Of a DNA stretch of 64,000 bases, positions 23,503-33,790 are shown one piece after another (the stretch's first letter is position 1; the number at the start of each line of letters is the position of its first letter). This DNA is from Hemerocallis citrina (Eukaryota > Streptophyta > Magnoliopsida > Asparagales > Asphodelaceae): assembly GCA_017893485.1 (NCBI GenBank), contig CM030359.1, forward strand, positions 28,524,430 to 28,588,429. The letters are read 5' to 3'. The notes below the pieces were generated by a model that searched no databases, was not told where the DNA came from, and saw only the letters and a list, made by a program, of their open reading frames with translations. Both the position numbers and the translations under genes were made by a program.

Positions 23503-23510
23503 AATAGGGT

Positions 23511-24100
23511 CACCTCCATCCTTTAATAACTTTTATGTTTTTGTTTAAAAATTAAAGTTACTGTGCATGTACATGATAATAAAAGAATATGAACTAATAA
23601 AAACTCCCTTAGTGATTTCAAAGAATATGACCGAAATAGATAAAAATATCATTATTTGGGTTTTTCAAACAAGAGTAGCATATGTTATTAAATAAGATAA
23701 ACTGTTCAAAAAAAGACACCGTGCATATCATAATTGTATTGTTGAAGTTCCATATAATTTTATGAGTATGTTAAAAGTATTTTAGTCTATACAATTTGCA
23801 CAGGATAACACTAGTTATCACTTATTCAATTTGTAATTATCAAAATACTGCCCGATGTGTTAAACTTTCTATAAAATTTTTAATCTATTATTTGATTACT
23901 TAATTTTTTTAAAAAAAAGCAGTTGATGCTAGATTTCTCAAAATGCCAAGATGTCCAGCACTTAAATTTGATAGCCGATTCAGAGTTTTGTGACCATTGT
24001 CAATGCCTTCTTAAAGTACACTTTGGAACATAGCTAATGGGACTCTCCTCTTCCATGCTTATCTTAATTTCCTAGGTGTAGGTATTTGAGGTGCGGAGTG
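23511..24100. other. AT-rich interval, nothing recognised
   Basis: This runs from the hAT element to the next recognisable repeat. It is AT-rich, with no open frame of note and no element ends that I can support. Confidence 0.5.
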
Positions 24101-24139
24101 TGATAATTCATATCATCGTTAGCATATGCTATTTGATTG

Positions 24140-24260
24140 TTAAAGGGACAAATTTTAGCGGATGGTGCGGCTACAGTTGGTGGGGAACTCGCTTTAGGAA
24201 AAAGGTTCAAATCCTACAGAGCGTGATGTTGGAAATATTTTTGGCATTTTTTCCGGGCCT
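24140..24260 (+). repeat. Possible tRNA-derived SINE-like sequence
   Basis: GGCTACAGTTGG (near 24168) resembles an RNA polymerase III A-box, and AGGTTCAAATCCT (near 24204) matches a B-box about 35 bases later, the spacing seen in tRNAs and SINEs. A GC-rich hairpin-like stretch (GGTGGGCTCCGTCCACC) follows at about 24268. No poly-A tail or duplication was found. Confidence 0.35.
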
Positions 24261-24379
24261 AATTCCGGTGGGCTCCGTCCACCTGAGGCGCCGGAAAGTG
24301 ATTGGATTGCGTTCCTCTCGTCGAGTGCTATTCCGTAATATACTCATTTGCCAAAAACGGATTCCATATGAATGAGAAA

Positions 24380-27300
24380 TGTTGGTCCAAAGTTAGGTAC
24401 TTGAAATGTATTAACTTGAGAATTTGGAGAAAATAGATAGTCCCACATCGAAAGTTGAGAAAAATTCCTCTAGTATATAAGCTAAAGAAATGGACTAAAG
24501 AGTATAGCCCTGGGGTTGCCACTAACGTGTAGTGGAGAGAGGACCTAGATAAAGTTACAAACACACAAACGCGCGCGCGCCCGGTCCGGCCCTGGCCCGA
24601 CAACATTTGAAATTCTGTAACTGGTGCCATTACTCTGTAACAACAGCAATAATGGATCTGTAACCCCTGTTTTCGTTAAATTGTATTTTCAAGTATTTTA
24701 CCGTATTTTAAATTAAAATATTCTCTTTTAATTTATTCAAACTATTTTTGTGAAGCCAATAATTGATTATTCAACTATCTTATTATGTGAAATATTATTG
24801 AACCCAAATCCTATTATAAGCCCAGTAATTTAAATTATTTTGTATGAGCCCAAACCAATTGTTTTAATTAAACCTAATAGTCTAATTATTTATTTGAGCC
24901 CAATTCTATATTAATTGATTTGAGCCCAAAGACCAGGCCCACCTCCTATTTGAGCCCAAAGACCAGGCCCACCTCCTATTGGGTCTTGATCCGTTAACCC
25001 AAACCCACATTCTATTGTTGACCAGATCCAACAATTACTCCCTAAACTTCTCCCGTAACCCCAATTATTATTCCTAATAATCTGCATTCCAATCAGTTAT
25101 TTGATCCCCTAATTCTCTCTCCCTAAAACCTCTCCTTTAATTCTCCTCACTCATTGATTTTGATTTCTGTAACTCCCTCCTCATTATTATACTCCTTCTA
25201 TAATACTATTATCTCTCTCTCTCTTTATCTGTTAAAACCAAACAAACCCAAAATCACCAAACAAATCAAAACGAACTGAACAAAACAAATCCATCTTCTT
25301 CTTCCCCTCCCTCTTCTCTGATACAAAACCAAACGAATCAAAACCAAACCAAACAAAAACAACCCAAACTCCTTCGTCTCATCCCCGTTCACCACTCCAC
25401 CTCGCCCCTCATCCTAGCCGCCACCGAACCCATCCCTTCACCATCCACTTCGTCGAACCCATTCCCCGAAGCACACCACTCCGCAGCATCCTGTCTCCCT
25501 CGCCTACAAATCGCGCCACCGTTCACTTCATCGCATTGCCGCTCGACCATTTCCTCGTCGAGATCGCTACCCTGAGCGCGCCGCGCCGTTGCTCCCGCCA
25601 CTCGTCGTCTCCACCAGTCGAAGCTCGCGACAACAACGTCGTCTTCTCCCCTTAGCCCTCGTCGTCACTTCCGCCATTCACTTCGCCAGCCCCCTCTCCC
25701 CCAGCCCTGGCCGTCGCTCCCCTATTTTGACCCCCAAAACAGAGTCCCCCTCGTCGCTCCAGTCGCGCCTCCCATCTCCGCCAGCCGTTGTGTCCTTCCG
25801 CTCGTCCACCCTTGCGTCGCGTCGCTTCCCGACGACGGCGACAGTCCCGGCCATCCGTCGCCGGTGCTGCCCAGTCCACCGCTCGCTCCGCACTCGCCCT
25901 CTCCCTCTCGCGCTCGGTTTCAATCGAAGAAGAAGAAGGAGGAAAACGGTATGGTGGGATTTAATCTCGGCCGTTAGATTCGATCAAGATCTGATCTTGA
26001 TCAGATCTGATCTTTTGGGCCAGATCAGATCTCATCCGTCCATCCGATCGTGATCCTCAACACAGATCCAAGCAGATCCAGCCGTCCGACCATCTCGATC
26101 TTGATCTTCCATCAAGATCCGCTCCGGATCCAACCTTGTGTGCTGTTTTGCACGTGTGCCGTACGTGCGCCCGTGTGTTCGTGCTCGTGCCTCGTCTCTC
26201 GGGATCCGCATCCCGTATTGGTTCGTGTTCGGACTCACCATCATCAGGCAAGTACCTCTTGTACGACTTTGTTTTTCTAGTACAAGCCATTTGACAAAAT
26301 ACCGCAAGTATATTATTCTTGACTCCAATTCGCATTCATAAGTCGAATTGATACCCGTTTCTATATTTAATCCGATAATCCTGTATTCACACGAGATCGT
26401 GAATACTTTGTTACCCTAAGCAAGACACAAACACAAATAAATACACACAAATGTACTCTTAGAATTATAGATGTTTTTGTGCAGGAATGTTTCGCCCGTG
26501 ACAGTAGTTAAATACGAATATGACATCTTATTCTTCTTGTTTAAATTAAAATAAAAGTAACAAGCCGGGGTATAAGGGAAAGATTTAAGTAGTGGGCAAT
26601 ATAGAAGAGCGTACTCGGACGGGAGCTCGTGGTTTCCCGACGCAAGTTGCAATTACAAATTGCAAGATTGCAAATGACAAGTTTACATGTTTGCACGTTA
26701 CAAGTTTACACTCTACATGTTTCACGTTACAAGTTTGCACGTATCTTTGATACAATATTGAATGTACATGTTTTTCCCGAGTACGTGACCTATAAAACCC
26801 ACCACTAAATCTAAACGACATTGTATTGACTGTAGCAACCATGTAATAAAAATATGGGGTGCATGAAGTGCTACTAGATAGAATCAAGACATTAGACATA
26901 AGAATAACACGTGCATTTTCATGATCCAACTATATGTTACATGTTCATGTTGACTCGATACTTGTTTACTTGTACATGTTTTACACGCCACTTGTTTCAT
27001 ATTGACTTGTTCATTCCATGTTACTTATTGCAATTTCCCTTACTTTTGATTCCTTGCTCTTTCCCTGTTTATCTTTTGTTCTATTTTTGTTCCTGTTTTT
27101 CCTTAGCTTGTACCTCCCTTGCGGCCCGTAACTTGTATTAACGGGTCTCCTTGTTTTCCTTTTCTTTTCTTCTTGTTATAATATACTTGCAGGCCCTAAT
27201 GGAGAGTTACCAGAAGGTGTCGCTGACCAAGTGTTCTAGTTTATCATTTTCATGTTATCCTTAGTTGTATTTTATTTCTTGCAACTCTTATTTGTAATCC

Positions 27301-27951
27301 GGGCTTGTTTGACCCGTAATAATTTGTATCTCCCAGTTGCTGGTTATTTATGGACTATGTCTTGTACTTCATTATCATATTGTGATTTATATGCCTGCGT
27401 GGATTGTTCTGTTATATTGTTGTTGAGTTTGCTTGTACAGCTTATGAATGGTGTGTTCGCACCATTCGCTGGGCCTTAGTCTCGCGCCCGTATTTCCATA
27501 TTTTGGGAAGCGGGGCGTGACAGGATCCATCAGTTATGTTTTTTGAGCCATTACTTTGCTGTTACAGAGTAATGGATCATGGATCCATTAGTTACTCCTT
27601 ATCTTCTATAAGTGCAGTCATTTTTGTCTGTCAAGACACACAGTTTTACTTTTGACAGTCTCCTCATTCTTCTTCCTCTGAGTGTGAGTCTGAGAGTGCA
27701 ACACAGCTACTACTTTGTTGGTATCCTTGGAGCTAGGGTGCAACTCTTCAGAGAAAGGTAAATACAGTTATATCATGGGAGGCAATTCGTCAACTACCGT
27801 CACACTATGGGGCAAATTTTGCTTTAAGGATAGAGATCTTAATCTCGACTTTGTATTGAATTGTCTGGTTTGTTTTCATTTATTCCTGTAATTGTACTTC
27901 TTCACAAAGACTATTAGGAATTTTCTATTTTTCAAAATTCAAGTTCTAACA
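24380..27951 (+). mobile_element. Copia-type LTR K, split by a gypsy solo LTR
   Basis: The sequence runs from TGTTGGTCCAAAG to AAGTTCTAACA; without the guest it is about 703 bp. The left half has AGTCCCACATCG and TATATAAGC, a promoter layout common in plant copia LTRs. The purine-rich ATGAGAAA just before could be a decayed polypurine tract, making this a 3' LTR. Flanking 5-mers (AGAAA, CGTGA) do not match, so it is not a simple solo LTR. No copia coding was found upstream. Confidence 0.6.
24659..27522 (+). mobile_element. Solo gypsy LTR J (family A), GGATC duplication
   Basis: It is 2864 bp from TGTAACCCCTG to GGGGCGTGACA, with GGATC on both sides (24654-24658, 27523-27527). Its 3' end matches the LTR at 1-319. 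The middle (about 25380-25960) is strikingly GC- and C-rich with CCGCC/CGTCG words, unlike the AT-rich rest, and looks like a leader region. Open frames there on both strands are composition artefacts. ACGTGC and CATGTTACAAG words repeat at 26640-27010. Confidence 0.92.
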
Positions 27952-28012
27952 CGTGATTCCATTTATGTTATTTCGAATCACAATAAAAAAACTTAACAAA
28001 TTATAGTTGAAT

Positions 28013-28140
28013 TATATGGATAGTTCAATGTGCTCATCAGCGTCCGACTTGAAGATGTGGATCATCCAAGACACATTAGCATGGTGTACTCCTTCTGTTC
28101 GAATCGTACTGGAAGGTGCGGCTGGATCACCTCCTTTTCG
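28013..28140 (+). other. Rearranged plastid DNA insert (trnI intron and 16S rRNA end)
   Basis: About 28017-28105 (GGATAGTTCAATGTGCTCAT onward) resembles the sequence I know from the plastid trnI-GAU intron in the rRNA operon, with several C-to-T or G-to-A changes. Directly after it, about 28105-28139, comes CGTACTGGAAGGTGCGGCTG and GATCACCTCCTTTTC, the 3' end of plastid 16S rRNA including the anti-Shine-Dalgarno CCTCC. In plastid genomes the 16S end precedes trnI; here the order is reversed on one strand, so two pieces were joined. This is a nuclear plastid-DNA insertion (NUPT), or came via mitochondria. It is not a functional rRNA. Confidence 0.82.
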
Positions 28141-28382
28141 GTAGTTCGGGAGTTTGCTCGAAAGAACTGGCGTACCAAGGGAGATCCTTCGATCACTCTG
28201 TTAGATCCATTGTTTGTAGTATAGTGCATTATTATAGGGGTTAACTTTCTATGGTCCATATACATGTATGCAGCATGAAGCTGGGCACACTTCTTACTTG
28301 CTTACTCGCTTGGGGTATTTCCAATGGGTTACACCTTATCAAGCTTGGGAGCCATCAGGAGGAAGGATCTCTCAATGTGCAA
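28141..28382 (+). other. Unassigned target sequence left of the SIRE-like element
   Basis: This short stretch continues, after removal of the 28388-49327 element, into 49328 onward. A frame is open across the junction (GSHQEEGSLNVQAG on the left, TTFVDFEFVEEV on the right), so the element may have landed in an exon of an unidentified gene. I do not recognise the product. Confidence 0.3.
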
Positions 28383-28387
28383 GCTGG

Positions 28388-28893
28388 TGTTAATCACCCT
28401 GGGGGGGGGGGGGGGGTGAATAGGGTGATTGTGCGGAATTAAACATTAATAAAATAAAGTGCAAGGTAAGTAAAAGAGTTAAAAGCAGCAAACACAGATG
28501 ACGCAACGATATAATGTGGTTCGACCCTTAGGTCTACGTCCACACCACCTACTTGTAGCAATTCTCCGCCACAAGCGTTCCAGTATACTTAAAACCCTTT
28601 GTACAGTGATTCTCGGATTCAGGCCGAGAGACATATTACACCCACAGGACTTCCAGTACAAGTCCCGTCAATCTCACCGAAGTGGAAAAGAAAGAAAAAC
28701 CGAAACTCAAGATCGTTAATGATCCCGACTGAAGAATACAGAAAAAGTATCGCTCACACTCAGATTGATTATCGAAAAATTAGTTTAGAATATTTTTTCA
28801 GAAGTAATAGGGTTGAGAACATCAGTGGATTCGTCCAATATAAGTAGACAAGAAAGTGTATCGATCAAAAATAGAAAGGACACTTTCCAAGAA
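28388..28893 (-). repeat. SIRE-like 3' LTR, distal part
   Basis: This matches 48320-48823 of the 5' LTR closely. It contains a run of 16 G (28401-28416), where the 5' LTR has 7. It ends with the first copy of the MULE's 9-bp duplication, TTCCAAGAA (28885-28893). Confidence 0.93.
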
Positions 28894-29303
28894 GGGTTTT
28901 GCTCCATTGAAAACGGGTCCGTTTTCAGTGGGTTGGAAAACATCCATCTCAACCCTCTGATCTAGCGTGATCTTGATCAGTGGTTGTGATCAAGATCCGC
29001 TAAGGATCTCCCATTAACGCTGAGAAAAGCGAAGGGGTATTTTCGTCACTTCACGCCAAAAAACGTTTGGGACTTAGCATTTTTTTGGCGGGGAGTTTTC
29101 TTTTGTCGAAAAATTCACTTAGGTCGTTGTTGGAAACAACGGCCTAGGTTGTTTGAATTTTATTTTATGAAAAAAATTGTACTTAGGCCGTTGTCTGTAA
29201 CGACGACCTAGGTTGTTTAAAAAAAAAAAAAATTCAACTTAGGCCGTTGTATGGAACAACGGCTTAACTATGTACAAGTATTTTTCCAAACACTTGTACA
29301 TAC
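28894..29303 (+). repeat. Left terminal inverted repeat of MULE-1
   Basis: It matches 41581-41928 in reverse complement, with shared landmarks GGGGTATTTTCGTCACTTCA, TTTGGGACTTAGCATTTTTT and GTCGAAAAATTCACTTAGG. Three GGCCGTTGT...ACAACGGCC hairpins lie in the inner half. The inner end is an imperfect palindrome, TATGTACAAGT...ACTTGTACATA (29270-29303), followed by a CT-rich stretch that looks like a transcription start and leader. Confidence 0.93.
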
Positions 29304-30353
29304 TCAAATCTTCATCTCCCTCACAACTCTCTCTCGCTAGTTGAGTTCGATAAACCCAATTCCCCAACCGGAGCTGTCTCTCTATCGAACTGAAAACCCT
29401 AAATCTCTCTTGATCGTTGCTTTTCACCGAATCTCCCCCTATTCTCAGTCTCTAGACCTCTTCCTTTGGAGATCCCAATTACAAACAAACCCTAACCCAT
29501 ACAAAATCTATCCAACCCTAAAACCCTAATCCCCCTAAATTAGCCAAACCCTACTCCCCTTCCTTTCTCTACAGTAGCAACTTTGCGGCCTCCCGAACAC
29601 CGATAGTGTTGAAGGTACTAATTTGTTACCACTTGAGTAGTTCTAACTAGGCTAATTCAATGAAAAATTTTCACCCATGTTTCAGTGTACAATTACAATA
29701 TTATGTGTAGGTTTTTATAGAGTAGGTAATTTTAGTTTGATTGGGGAAGTAGATGTTGTATTAGTTGTTGTTATTTGTTGTTCGATGTTAGTAATAGCAC
29801 AAAAAGCGGAAAAAAATTTATGCAACTTTGCGAGTACGTCGGACACGCCGTACACAACCCAACGCAATTCGTAGAAGTGTGTTCGGATTCACAGTTTGCA
29901 GTATACGGCCGTGTATCGCTTTCAATTCATTCCCGTGAGTGAAAGCAATATATTGGTGTATTTTGCAATCCGTGAGTCGAAATTGACCTCTACAAATTTG
30001 GTTGGCTCATGTGTTTTGCCGCCATCCAACTCCGAAAGTTTAGGAATTTTTTTATCTCGTTTGTGCGGATTTGTACCGTATATCAAACAACAACCTCAGT
30101 TCAAGAATGAGGGGAATGCGAGCGAGACACGGCCTTATTTTGCAAACCGTGGATCGGAACTTACTTGTAGAAGTTCCATTACCTTGTGCGCGGCAAGCCG
30201 GAGACAATAGAATCATTTTCTATTTATATGACGTCGTTTTCGACGTGTTGTGATTTATTTTGCTTCGTATGTATATATATTGCAGTCGTTTGTTAACAAG
30301 CTGTTTTATATATAATGTGTTATTAATTGACCAATAATATAGTTTTACTGCAG
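29304..30353 (+). other. Leader region and 5' UTR intron of the transposase gene
   Basis: A CT-rich, CCCTAA-rich leader (29304-29612) ends in a donor-like TTGAAG|GTACTAATT near 29613. The acceptor TTTTACTGCAG ends at 30353, immediately before the ATG. The presumed intron of about 740 bp holds one full palindromic module (about 29824-30030) and a half module (about 30105-30200), relatives of those on the other side of the element. The second MULE has the same arrangement. Confidence 0.6.
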
Positions 30354-32739
30354 ATGAACAACGATACGGAGAGTTCTGCTGTCGGCGATAATTTTGTGCG
30401 GGTAGAACCAATCACTGATTCCATGCCGATAGTCGAAGACCATATGAAACCAAAGTTAGGTATGACATTCCCCACTTTAGTTGAGGCCGAGAATTTTTAT
30501 TCTTCATATGCTCGTTGTGGGGGTTTTGCAATGCGTAAGGGTGAGAATAAATTAAAGGGGGGAATGGAAGTAGATAAGTCATATCTTTGTAATAAAGCTG
30601 GGTCGTCGCTGGGTTAACATAGTGATGGTAGACGTGGAACAACCAGTAGAACGGGTTGCAAGGCTTGTGTTCGTGTAAAATTGAACGAAACAAGTAATAC
30701 GTGGGTGGTGTATTCATTTCACGAAGAACACAATCACGAATTCACCTCATCCGGTAGAAGGCACCTTTTGCCCCAGAACAGGTCCGTGTCAATTACGGAC
30801 AAAAGGATTCTAGATCAAATGAACCAAGCTAATATCCAAACATGTCGATAAATGCTCTTCTTCGAAAGTGCTAGTGGTGGTCATGATAAAGTAGGATTCA
30901 TAGAAAAAGATGTTAGAAATTTAGTTAGATATTCGCAAGAAGCATTGAAAGGACACAATTCTACAATGCTAATTGATTTTTTCGAATCTAAGAAACAGAC
31001 GGATCCTTCATTTTTTTATGACATTCAAGTCGATCCCGAAGGACGGTTGTCACATTGTATGTGGGTAGATGGTATTTGTAGGATGAATTATGAAGAATTT
31101 GGCGATGTAGTTTGCTTTGATGCCACGTACAATACGAACCGTTACGGAATGTTATTTGTTCCGTTTGTTGGAGTGAATCAACATTGGCAATCGACTTTCT
31201 TAGGAGGTGAGTTCATTCCAAATAAGACGACCTCTTCGTTTGAATGGTTCTTTGAAAAGTGGTTAGGGGTTATGAATTGTGCTCCATCCGGTATTGTCAC
31301 CGATCAAGACCGTGGGATCGCCACCGCAGTTAAGAAAGTTTCCCCCCAGACTCGGCATTGTTTTTATATTTGGCACATTCTGGATAAGTTACCCTAGAAG
31401 GTTCGTCTTGGTTTCGATGTCGACACGTTTAGGGAGTCCTTGAAGAATGTAATCTACAATTCCGAATATATACATGAATTTGTAGAAAAGTGGAATATTT
31501 TGATTTCACAATACGGATTAAAGAGTAACAAATGGTTGAACGATATATTCGATATCCGTGAAAGTTGGGCACCCATCTACGCTAAAGATTCTTTTTGGGC
31601 CGGCATGTTGAGTAGCCAACGGGTTGAGTCTGCACATTCTGCTCTGAAGCATCATACAGAAAAAAATATTTCCTGCATGAATTTGCCGTCATCTTCAACC
31701 ATTTTTTAGGAAGGCAAACACATGATGAATTGAAAGAAAATCATCGTAACCGTGAGAAGAGACCGAAGTTGAAGAGCGAATGGGCTTTGGAGGCACAAAT
31801 GGCAAAAACATATACTTTGAAAATAATTTACAAATTCCAAGATGAAGTCACAAAAAGCTTCATGTACAATGTGACATTTGTTGCCGATCTTGAGACACCG
31901 GATAGTTCAACCTTCCATGTGATACTCTGTGGAGAATCAGAACCGGCTCGCCTTCTTCAATTATCCAAAATCAATGGAATTATTACATGTGTATGTTACT
32001 TGTTCGAATTCGTTGCCATTCCTTGCAGGCATATTTTAGCTGTACTTCGTTTCTGCCATCACACATCCCTCCCGGATATATATATTAAAAGAAGATGGAC
32101 TAGGGATGTGATAAGAAGAAGTTACACATCAGTTCCAACCGAACCCAATACCGAGAATTTTTCATCTCGATATTGTGAGTTGAGCTACCATACAAAACAA
32201 ATTGTCGATCTCGGTTGTTCCTCCAATGAGAGTTACAAATATACGTTGGAGAATTTGCAGAAGATCATTGACGGGGTTTCTCGGCTACAACCCGGATTAG
32301 GTGAACAACCGGAACAGGCCTCACAACCACATGATAGTGTCGAACCTGGAGGTAGTTCACAACCGCATGGTAGTGCACAACCTCATGATCAAGGGAGTGG
32401 ACACATACCTACACGCATTAGTGACCCATAGCAGTGCACGACAAAGGGAAGGCCTTGCACCAAAAGATTGAGGCCGATTAGAGATCAACTCCGCATAAAA
32501 AAACCGAGAAGGTGCCGGAGATGCGGCATTGTCCAAATGAATCATGATTTAAGAAATTGTCCAACTTTATTTGAGGGGTATGACTCGTAATTTTTATGTT
32601 TGTCACTCGTTTAAATTTATTATACTTTATTTGTGGCAAATGAGTTTCTTACTAACTAAACCTAATCTTTCAATGAAGGCAAGAAGTAATTCATTCCGAA
32701 GAAGACAGTTCTGAGTCGAGATATGACGATCCACTGTGA
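30354..32739 (+). pseudogene. FAR1-type MULE transposase, nearly complete but broken
   Basis: Transposase binds the terminal repeats and cuts the element out. From the ATG: a FAR1 zinc-binding domain (FPTLVEAENFYSSYARCGGF; Cys/His in YLCNKAG, RTGCKACVRVK, FHEEHNHEF; about residues 40-130). Next is the MULE transposase core with FDATYNTNRYG, the second Asp in VTDQDRGIA and a candidate Glu in RVESAHSALKHH. Then comes a SWIM zinc finger (CVC, CRHI near 31989-32030) and a terminal CX2CX6HX4C knuckle (near 32515). A short intron (about 32578-32678) precedes an acidic tail. Four in-frame stops (30615, 30849, 31395, 32429) stand where the second copy has Gln codons, and there is one frameshift near 31665. 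All four are C-to-T events, so an intact parent is easy to infer. Confidence 0.93.
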
Positions 32740-32939
32740 TTTGTAATTTTTAAAATGTAATTGTTCTGTATATTTATAACTCTTTATGCAACTTGGTTAA
32801 TTACCTTTGATTGGCAACTGTAAATGTTCTCGAGACTTAAGTGTCGTTTGTTAATATTATTTTTGTACGCAAATGTTGGTTTGTAACTCAATTGTATCAG
32901 TTGTAGCTGTACTTGTATTTGTAAATATATATATATATA

Positions 32940-33790
32940 TATTTTTTAACCAAGGCCGTTGTTGGAGGCAACGACCTCAGTTATTTCATGAATTTAGTTT
33001 TTTATTCAATATAACTAGTTTAAAAAGAGCAACAAGCCATAGAGCAAAACAATATGTACATGATAACCTTAGGCCGTTGTTGGAGACAACGGCCTACGAT
33101 AACTTCAAAAAAGTGGTGATTTGGAGGGTGCTCTCTGACTTGGAGAAGAGAAAAGGAGTAACAAGTCAGAGAGAAACCCCATTTCTTATAAATACCTTAG
33201 GCCGTTGTTGGAGACAGCGACCTACGATAACCTCAAAAAAGTTGTGATTTTGGGGGGTGCTCTCTGAGTTGGAGAAGAGAAAAGGAGCAACAAGTCAGAG
33301 AGCAACCCCATATCTTATATATACCTAAGTTATAGTCAAAAAGTTGTGATTTTGGGGGTGCTCTCTGACTTGTTGAAGACAAAAAGTGCAACAAGTCAGA
33401 GAACAACCCCATTTCTTATAAATACCTTAGGCCGTTGTTGGAGACAACGGCCTAGGTTATAGTAAAAAAGTTGTAATTTTGGGGGTGCTCTCTGACTTGT
33501 TGAAGACAAAAGGAGCAACAAGTTAGAAAGCAACCCCATTTCTTATAAATACCTTAGGCCGTTGTCTTCAACAACGCCCTAGATCATAGTCTAAAAGTTG
33601 TGATTTTGGGGGTGCTCTCTGACTTGGAGAAGACAAAAAGAGCAACATGTCAGAGAGCAACCCCATTTATTATAAATACCTTAGGCCGTTGTTGGAGACA
33701 ACGGCCTAAGTTATAGCTTAATACTTGAAAAGAGGAAAAAGTCATGGAGTACCCCTTTAATTCAATGCCTTAAGCCGTTGTTTGTAACAA
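32940..33790. repeat. Tandem array of about 125-bp double-hairpin units
   Basis: About six units each contain two inverted repeats: TTAGGCCGTTGT...ACAACGGCCTA, and GTGCTCTCTGACTTG...CAAGTCAGAGAGCA with 15-20-bp arms around an AAGACAAAA loop. TTTCTTATAAATACC recurs between units and resembles a TATA box (TATAAATA). Related units reappear at 36890-37270 and in MULE-2 at 58090-59290. No coding is seen. Confidence 0.88.

Noticed and set aside
25389..26053. Long overlapping open frames on both strands in the GC-rich middle of LTR J
   Set aside because: They overlap antisense, are low-complexity Arg/Ser/Pro translations of C-rich DNA, have no domain, and lie wholly in a solo LTR.
24380..27951. Treating copia LTR K as a solo LTR
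   Set aside because: Flanking 5-mers AGAAA and CGTGA do not match, so it is more likely a remnant 3' LTR; only the nested LTR J has a proper duplication.
28105..28140. Functional 16S rRNA gene end
   Set aside because: Only about 35 bases of the 3' end are present, joined to an out-of-order plastid intron piece.
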